Below are positions 6,775-10,604 of a stretch of 10,604 nucleotides of DNA, piece by piece. The stretch covers positions 1 through 10,604 of the forward strand of contig CAVRZY010000112.1 in assembly GCA_963725415.1 (NCBI GenBank), given 5' to 3'. A program made the position numbers and the translations under genes. The stretch's first letter is position 1. Each line of letters opens with the position of its first letter. This DNA is from CAVRZY01 sp963725415. Its GTDB lineage: Bacteria > Acidobacteriota > Terriglobia > Bryobacterales > Bryobacteraceae. Under the pieces are notes generated by a model, which was given only the letters and a program-made list of their open reading frames with translations, did no database searches and was not told the origin of the DNA.

Positions 6775-9095
6775 ATGCGAATTACCCGGTCAGTACCAGC
6801 CGCGCTGCTTCTCGCAGTCGCCGCGTTCCCTGGAGCGCCGCGCAACGATCGCTGGAAAGTGATCGGCCCGGAGGCGGCGGTTCCATTTACGCCCCGACCA
6901 TCAGCCCGCACAATGTCAACGACATGCTCGCCTACTGCGACATGACGGGCGCTTACATCTCGCACGATGCCGGAAGCTCCTGGAGGAATTTCAACCTGAG
7001 GGGGCGCGTGCGCTTCTACCTGTTCGATCCGGTCGCGCCCAACGTCATCTATGTGCAGACGGCCGGACTGTGGCGCAGCACCGACAAGGGAAATACCTGG
7101 AGGCTCGTCTACCCTCATCCTGCCACCGTGACCGGCGTTCAGATGCCCGACGATCACGCCGGTGAGAGGATCATCACCAAGGGTGAGTCACAAGGCTCCC
7201 TCACCGCCCTGGCCGTGGATCCCTCCAACTCAAAGATCCTGTACGCCGCCATCCTCGACCAGGGAAAACACTATTTCGCAACCTCGACGGATTGGGGCGC
7301 AACCTGGAAGCGAGATGGCGCACTGCCTGCCGAGCCGAGGAGCCCCGGCGAATACGGCGGCAGCCAGCGCATTTTCGTTGACCCCTCATCGGCGAAATCC
7401 GATCGCACCATTTACGTGATCGGGGCCAACTCCGTCTCGCTCCGAAAAAACGGCGCCTGGCGGAAACTCGACCCGCCCGCAGGCGTCAATGCGTTCCTTG
7501 AGTACTCGGGCGGATTTCCCCAGAGTGGCGGGCAACCGCTCTTCTATGTGACCTCCACGCAGGGCGCCTTCGTCTCCGAGCACGGCGGCCAGAACTGGCG
7601 CAAAGTGGCGCTGCCCGGCCTGAGCGCTCCGGTCCGGTTCTCCGGCGTTGCCACGAGCTTCCATCACCCTGACGTGGCGTATCTCTCCTATGACAGCGGC
7701 CGGAGTTCCCTGACCAGGCTCTTCGGATTCGCAAAAACCCTCGACCGCGGCCGCACCTGGCAGATCGTCTGGGACCAGACCAAAACCGATCCGGAGCACC
7801 ACCGCGAAGCCTGGATGGTCGAGTTCTATGGCCCCCGCTGGGGCAGCAACACCGAAAACCTGGGCGTGGCTCCCACGGCCCCGGACCGCGTCTACGGCTC
7901 TGATTCCATGCGCATGCTCCGCTCCATCGATGGCGGCCAGACCTGGGAGGCGGTTTATTCCAAGCGGCTCTCGGATGGCGGCTACGAAAGCACCGGGCTC
8001 GACGTCACCACTTGCTACGGCGTCCACTTCGATCCTTTCGACAAGGATCGAATCTTCATCACCTACACCGACATCGGCCTGTTCCGCAGCGAAAACCGGG
8101 GCAGGAGCTGGCTGATCTCAACCACCGGCGTGCCCCGCCCCTGGCGGAACACCACCTACTGGATGGTCTTCGATCCTGAAGTGAAAGGCCGCGTCTGGGG
8201 CGTGATGAGCTACGTGCACGACCTCCCCCGCCCGAAAATGTGGCGCGACCGCTCGGTTTCCACCTATGTGGGCGGGCTTTGCCGCAGTGAGGACGGCGCC
8301 AGAAACTGGAAGTGCTCCAGCGACTGGATTCCCAACACCGCCCCGACGCATATCCTGCTCGATGCCCGAAGTCCTGCCAATGCGCGCGTGCTGTATGTAG
8401 CGGCATTCGGCAAGGGCGTCTACAAGTCCATCGACGGCGGCGATCATTGGGTCCTGAAAAACGACGGCATCACGCAACCAGAGCCATTCGCCTGGCGTCT
8501 GGCACAGGATCCCAACGGCGTGCTGTACTTGATCGTCGCGCGCCGCAGCTCGGACGGAAGCTTTGGGAATGATGGCGACGGCGCCCTGTACCGATCCGCC
8601 GATGGCGCTGAACACTGGACCAGGCTACCGCTGCCCAATGGCGTGAATGGCCCCAACGGTCTCGCGGTGGACGCCAAAGACCCGAAACGGCTGTATCTCG
8701 CGGCCTGGGGCCGGCACGAACCCAACGGCGCCAAGGACGGCGGAATCTTCCTCTCCGATGATGCGGGAGCGACCTGGCGCAACGTGTTGGCCAAGGACCA
8801 GCACGTTTATGATGTGACCCTCGATCCGCGAGACCCCAAGGTGGCCTACGCCTGTGGATTCGAATCCTCGGCCTGGCGCTCGCCAGACCGCGGCCAAACC
8901 TGGCGGCACATCCAGGGATACAACTTCAAGTGGGGGCATCGCGTGATCCCCGACCCCTATAACCCAGCCATGATCTACATCACGACTTTTGGCGGAAGCC
9001 TCTGGTACGGCCCCGCGGCAGGAGACCCCGCGGCCCCCGAGGACATCGCGGCGCCTGCAATTCGGGGACTGGCGCGAATTTCGCCGCGTTTGTGA
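6775..9095 (+). CDS. Secreted Asp-box (BNR/sortilin/GH74-type) double beta-propeller protein, frameshifted at about 6870
   Basis: ATG at 6775 opens a signal peptide (MRITRSVPAALLLAVAAFPG) and then RWKVIGP; the frame breaks at 6870-6872 and resumes as GGGSIYAPTISPHNVNDMLA at 6873, about 773 residues if one G is restored. A start at 6924 in the downstream frame would lose the signal peptide and the first strand. About twelve Asp-box motifs (S/T-x-D-x-G-x-x-W) are visible, such as SHDAGSSW, STDKGNTW, SIDGGQTW, SDDAGATW and SPDRGQTW. LAYCDMTGAYIS near residue 52 and ITYTDIGLFRSE near 420 look like matching entries to two propellers, as in GH74 xyloglucanases and sortilin-like proteins, where Asp residues in such turns can be catalytic. 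Glycan cleavage or binding outside the cytoplasm is plausible but no substrate can be named. The last twelve residues are encoded inside a REP-like palindrome. Confidence 0.85.
6866..6876 (+). other. Frameshift site: one G missing in CCCGGAGGCGG
   Basis: The upstream frame reads DRWKVIGP and then drifts into EAAVPFTP; the downstream frame begins GGGSIYAPTISPH. Adding one G to the pair at 6870-6871 gives VIGPGGGGSIYAPTISP, a natural opening for an Asp-box propeller protein. As with the break near 1183 there is no slippery signal. It is a real mutation or a homopolymer read error. Confidence 0.82.
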
Positions 9096-9120
9096 AATTC
9101 GTGGCCTGTCCCCGAATTGC
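9057..9120. repeat. REP-like imperfect palindrome overlapping the 3' end of the propeller gene
   Basis: The arms 9057-9082 and 9094-9120 are reverse complements except for two or three substituted or missing bases, around an 11-base loop. They start GCAATTCGGGGAC and share the TCGGGGACAGGC core (intact in the right arm) with the palindrome at 5572-5633. The stop codon TGA (9093-9095) of the propeller gene is at the loop/right-arm border, so the left arm and loop are translated as its last twelve residues. Confidence 0.82.
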
Positions 9121-9175
9121 CCCGTGCGGACTCCCCACAGATCTCGGAGTTCTTGCTTCCACCCATCCGCCGGGC

Positions 9176-9184
9176 TGATATGAT
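9176..9184 (+). promoter_or_regulatory. Extended -10 promoter for the molybdenum hydroxylase genes
   Basis: TGATATGAT fits the extended -10 form TGnTATAAT with five of six hexamer bases. CTTCCA (9156-9161) at 17 bases is only a weak -35, but extended -10 promoters need little. Transcription would begin near 9191. The leader includes a small possible hairpin (GGCGG at 9191-9195 with CCGCC at 9204-9208) and then the ribosome-binding site. Confidence 0.45.
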
Positions 9185-9219
9185 TCAAGAGGCGGCGTAC
9201 GTTCCGCCAGTATGCCCGG

Positions 9220-9225
9220 GGAGGT
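9220..9225 (+). promoter_or_regulatory. Ribosome-binding site that sets the start of the [2Fe-2S] subunit
   Basis: GGAGGT lies eight bases before ATG 9234. It decides for this start over an in-frame ATG at 9117, which would add 39 residues, lie in the palindrome's edge and have no such site. Confidence 0.75.
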
Positions 9226-9233
9226 CTCAGCAG

Positions 9234-9707
9234 ATGGCGACGATCCGATTCACGGTCAACGGAATGGCGCGTAGTGTGGACACCCAGCCCGAGCGGCCCC
9301 TGTTGGAAGTACTGCGCGAGGACCTGGGGTTGACGGGAACGAAATATGGTTGCGGTGAAGGCCAGTGTGGCGCCTGCACCGTGCTGCTCGACAACAAGCC
9401 AGCCTTCTCCTGCGTGACGCCGGTGCGTGCGGCCCAGGGCCGCAACATCGTCACTATCGAAGGTCTCGCCGAGGGCGGGAAGCTGCACCCGGTGCAGCAG
9501 GCCTTCCTCGACGAGGGCGCCATGCAGTGCGGCTACTGCACGCCGGGCATGGTTCTTCGGACCGTGGCACTGCTCGAAAGCTATCCCCGGCCCACCGACG
9601 CGCAAATCGTCGAGGGCCTGAACGGCAACGTGTGCCGCTGTAACGCCTACCACCGCATCCTGGCCGCGGTGCGGCGCGCCGCGGCCTCCGCGGGGAAGGG
9701 AAGCTAG
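9234..9707 (+). CDS. [2Fe-2S] small subunit of a molybdenum hydroxylase (IorA/CoxS family)
   Basis: This 157-residue protein carries electrons from the molybdenum site of a xanthine-oxidase-family enzyme. The N-terminal plant-ferredoxin-type domain has the cluster motif GCGEGQCGACTVLLDN with a fourth Cys in AFSC (about residues 40-62). The C-terminal helical domain has MQCGYCTPGMVL (about 97-108) and GNVCRCNAYHRI (about 130-141), together binding the second cluster. The length is normal for a separate small subunit. There is no signal peptide; with a Tat-signalled large subunit next door it would be carried out as a folded partner. The large subunit starts ten bases after its stop, so the two form an operon. 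The arrangement small subunit then Tat-bearing large subunit without a FAD subunit is that of isoquinoline 1-oxidoreductase (IorAB)-type enzymes, which usually pass electrons to a cytochrome. The substrate is not predictable. Confidence 0.95.
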   Translation: MATIRFTVNGMARSVDTQPERPLLEVLREDLGLTGTKYGCGEGQCGACTVLLDNKPAFSCVTPVRAAQGRNIVTIEGLAEGGKLHPVQQAFLDEGAMQCGYCTPGMVLRTVALLESYPRPTDAQIVEGLNGNVCRCNAYHRILAAVRRAAASAGKGS

Positions 9708-9716
9708 GGGGCTACC

Positions 9717-10604
9717 ATGTCGAATCAGTCGCATCCTTCCGAGTCGCACGAACCTGAACGGCCCGCTCACCTCTTCGCGGTGAACCGCCGCGAGTTCCTC
9801 GAGATCGCCGGGGCGGGTCTCCTGATTGTTGCCACCGCCCCAACCTCCCAAGCCCAGCGGGGAGGCGCAGGCGGTTCCCTCGAAACCCGGCTGCACATTG
9901 CGGAAGATGGCTTCGTCACCATCCTGACCGGGAAGATCGAGGAAGGCCAGGGTGCGCGGACGGAGCTGGCCATGGCCGCAGCGGAAGAGCTGCGCGTGCC
10001 TCTGGACCGCGTGCGCATGCTCATGGGGGACACCGGCCAGTCGCCGAACGACGGAACCACCGCCGGCAGCGGCACAACCCCCAGGACGGTGCCTCTGGTG
10101 CGCAGAGCCGCCGCGGCGGCCCGCCAATTGCTCCTGGCCGCGGCCAGCCGGCAGTTCCAGGTCGATCGCGCGCGGCTTGAGGTGCGCGGCGGCGCTGTCA
10201 CGTACGCGGGCAAGACCTACACCTACGCCGAACTGGCCCGCTCGCCCGAGCTGGCCGCGGCTTACAAAGATGCCTTGCCCGCCGGCACGGCCGTCACGGA
10301 CGCAAAAGACTGGCAGCTATTGGGAACGCCTCAGGTGCGCCTGCTCGCCCGCGACATGGTCACCGGCTCGCATCGCTTCCCTTCCGATATCGTGCGGCCG
10401 GGCATGCTTTACGGCCGTGTGCTGCGCGCGCCCTCTTACCGGGCGGCGCTGGTGAGCGTAGACCTCTCGGCGGCACAGAAGCTGCCGGGCGTCACCACGG
10501 TGCGCGACGGCGGCTTCGTCGGATGCGCCGCGCCCACGGCTTTCGCCGCTCGAAAGGCTCTCGAGGCGATCTCGGCCACGGCCCAGTGGAAGACAGCAAT
10601 ACAT
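9717..10604 (+). CDS. Molybdopterin-binding large subunit of an IorB-type hydroxylase, 3' end outside window
   Basis: ATG at 9717 opens a frame that stays open to the window edge (296 codons); family members are usually over 700 residues. AGGGGG at 9706-9711 can serve as ribosome-binding site. Residues 23-28, NRREFL, followed by the hydrophobic IAGAGLLIVATA, form a Tat signal, so the folded cofactor-loaded enzyme should be exported. Residues about 57-125 have the pattern GKIEEGQGARTELAMAAAEE and MGDTGQSPNDGTTAGSGTTP, typical of the molybdopterin-binding domain that lies at the N-terminus in IorB-type proteins. About residues 205-265 (ARDMVTGSHRFPSDIVRPGM, LYGRVLRAPSY) match the aldehyde oxidase a/b hammerhead domain. 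It would form a heterodimer with the [2Fe-2S] subunit just upstream and hydroxylate an aldehyde or N-heterocycle outside the cytoplasm. The substrate and the catalytic Glu near the C-terminus are not visible here. Confidence 0.93.
   Translation, partial: MSNQSHPSESHEPERPAHLFAVNRREFLEIAGAGLLIVATAPTSQAQRGGAGGSLETRLHIAEDGFVTILTGKIEEGQGARTELAMAAAEELRVPLDRVRMLMGDTGQSPNDGTTAGSGTTPRTVPLVRRAAAAARQLLLAAASRQFQVDRARLEVRGGAVTYAGKTYTYAELARSPELAAAYKDALPAGTAVTDAKDWQLLGTPQVRLLARDMVTGSHRFPSDIVRPGMLYGRVLRAPSYRAALVSVDLSAAQKLPGVTTVRDGGFVGCAAPTAFAARKALEAISATAQWKTAIH

Noticed and set aside
8625..10127. A 500-residue minus-strand open frame across the 3' end of the propeller gene and the hydroxylase genes
   Set aside because: It runs through two well supported plus-strand genes and a palindrome; its sequence is Arg/Gly/Ala-rich without motifs, as expected of an antisense shadow in high-GC DNA.

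Overview
The window looks like chromosomal DNA from an acidobacterium of the Solibacter/Bryobacter group. The main reason is the C-terminal domain at about 3388-4102 (and its remnant at 5301-5572), which matches the domain I know as TIGR03437, described from Solibacter usitatus. High GC content, large secreted beta-propeller proteins and a Tat-exported molybdenum hydroxylase fit the same group. No RNA gene, CRISPR array or complete insertion sequence was seen.

Layout. (1) 1-191, minus strand: start of a ribbon-helix-helix antitoxin-type gene, cut by the window edge, with a palindromic TTGGTG operator at its promoter. (2) 301-4102, plus: one very large secreted protein with 12 NHL-type units, two BACON-like domains, an Ig-like segment and the Solibacter C-terminal domain. 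Its frame is broken by one extra G near 1183. (3) 4103-5300: less GC-rich DNA with one minus-strand gene for an AbiGi-like abortive-infection protein (4431-5162). (4) 5301-5572: orphan 3' remnant of a paralogue of the C-terminal domain of gene 2, ending in a perfect 27-bp-arm palindrome (5572-5633). (5) 5807-6597: a tight two-gene module, a 104-residue unknown protein and a HEPN (UPF0332-like) protein, resembling a toxin-antitoxin pair. (6) 6775-9095, plus: a secreted two-propeller Asp-box protein of the sortilin/GH74 fold class, frame broken by one missing G near 6870; its 3' end lies inside a second palindrome of the same family (9057-9120). (7) 9234-10604, plus: small [2Fe-2S] subunit and the beginning of the Tat-exported molybdopterin subunit of an IorAB-type molybdenum hydroxylase.

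How they fit together. The large genes encode exported proteins, probably for the cell surface or periplasm. Between them sit small defence or toxin-antitoxin type genes (RHH antitoxin, AbiGi-like, HEPN pair), a gene remnant and REP-like palindromes, as in an accessory region that gains and loses genes. The only confident operons are the HEPN pair and the hydroxylase pair. The two single-base G-run indels, in opposite directions, are either real gene decay or homopolymer sequencing errors; the sequence alone cannot decide.
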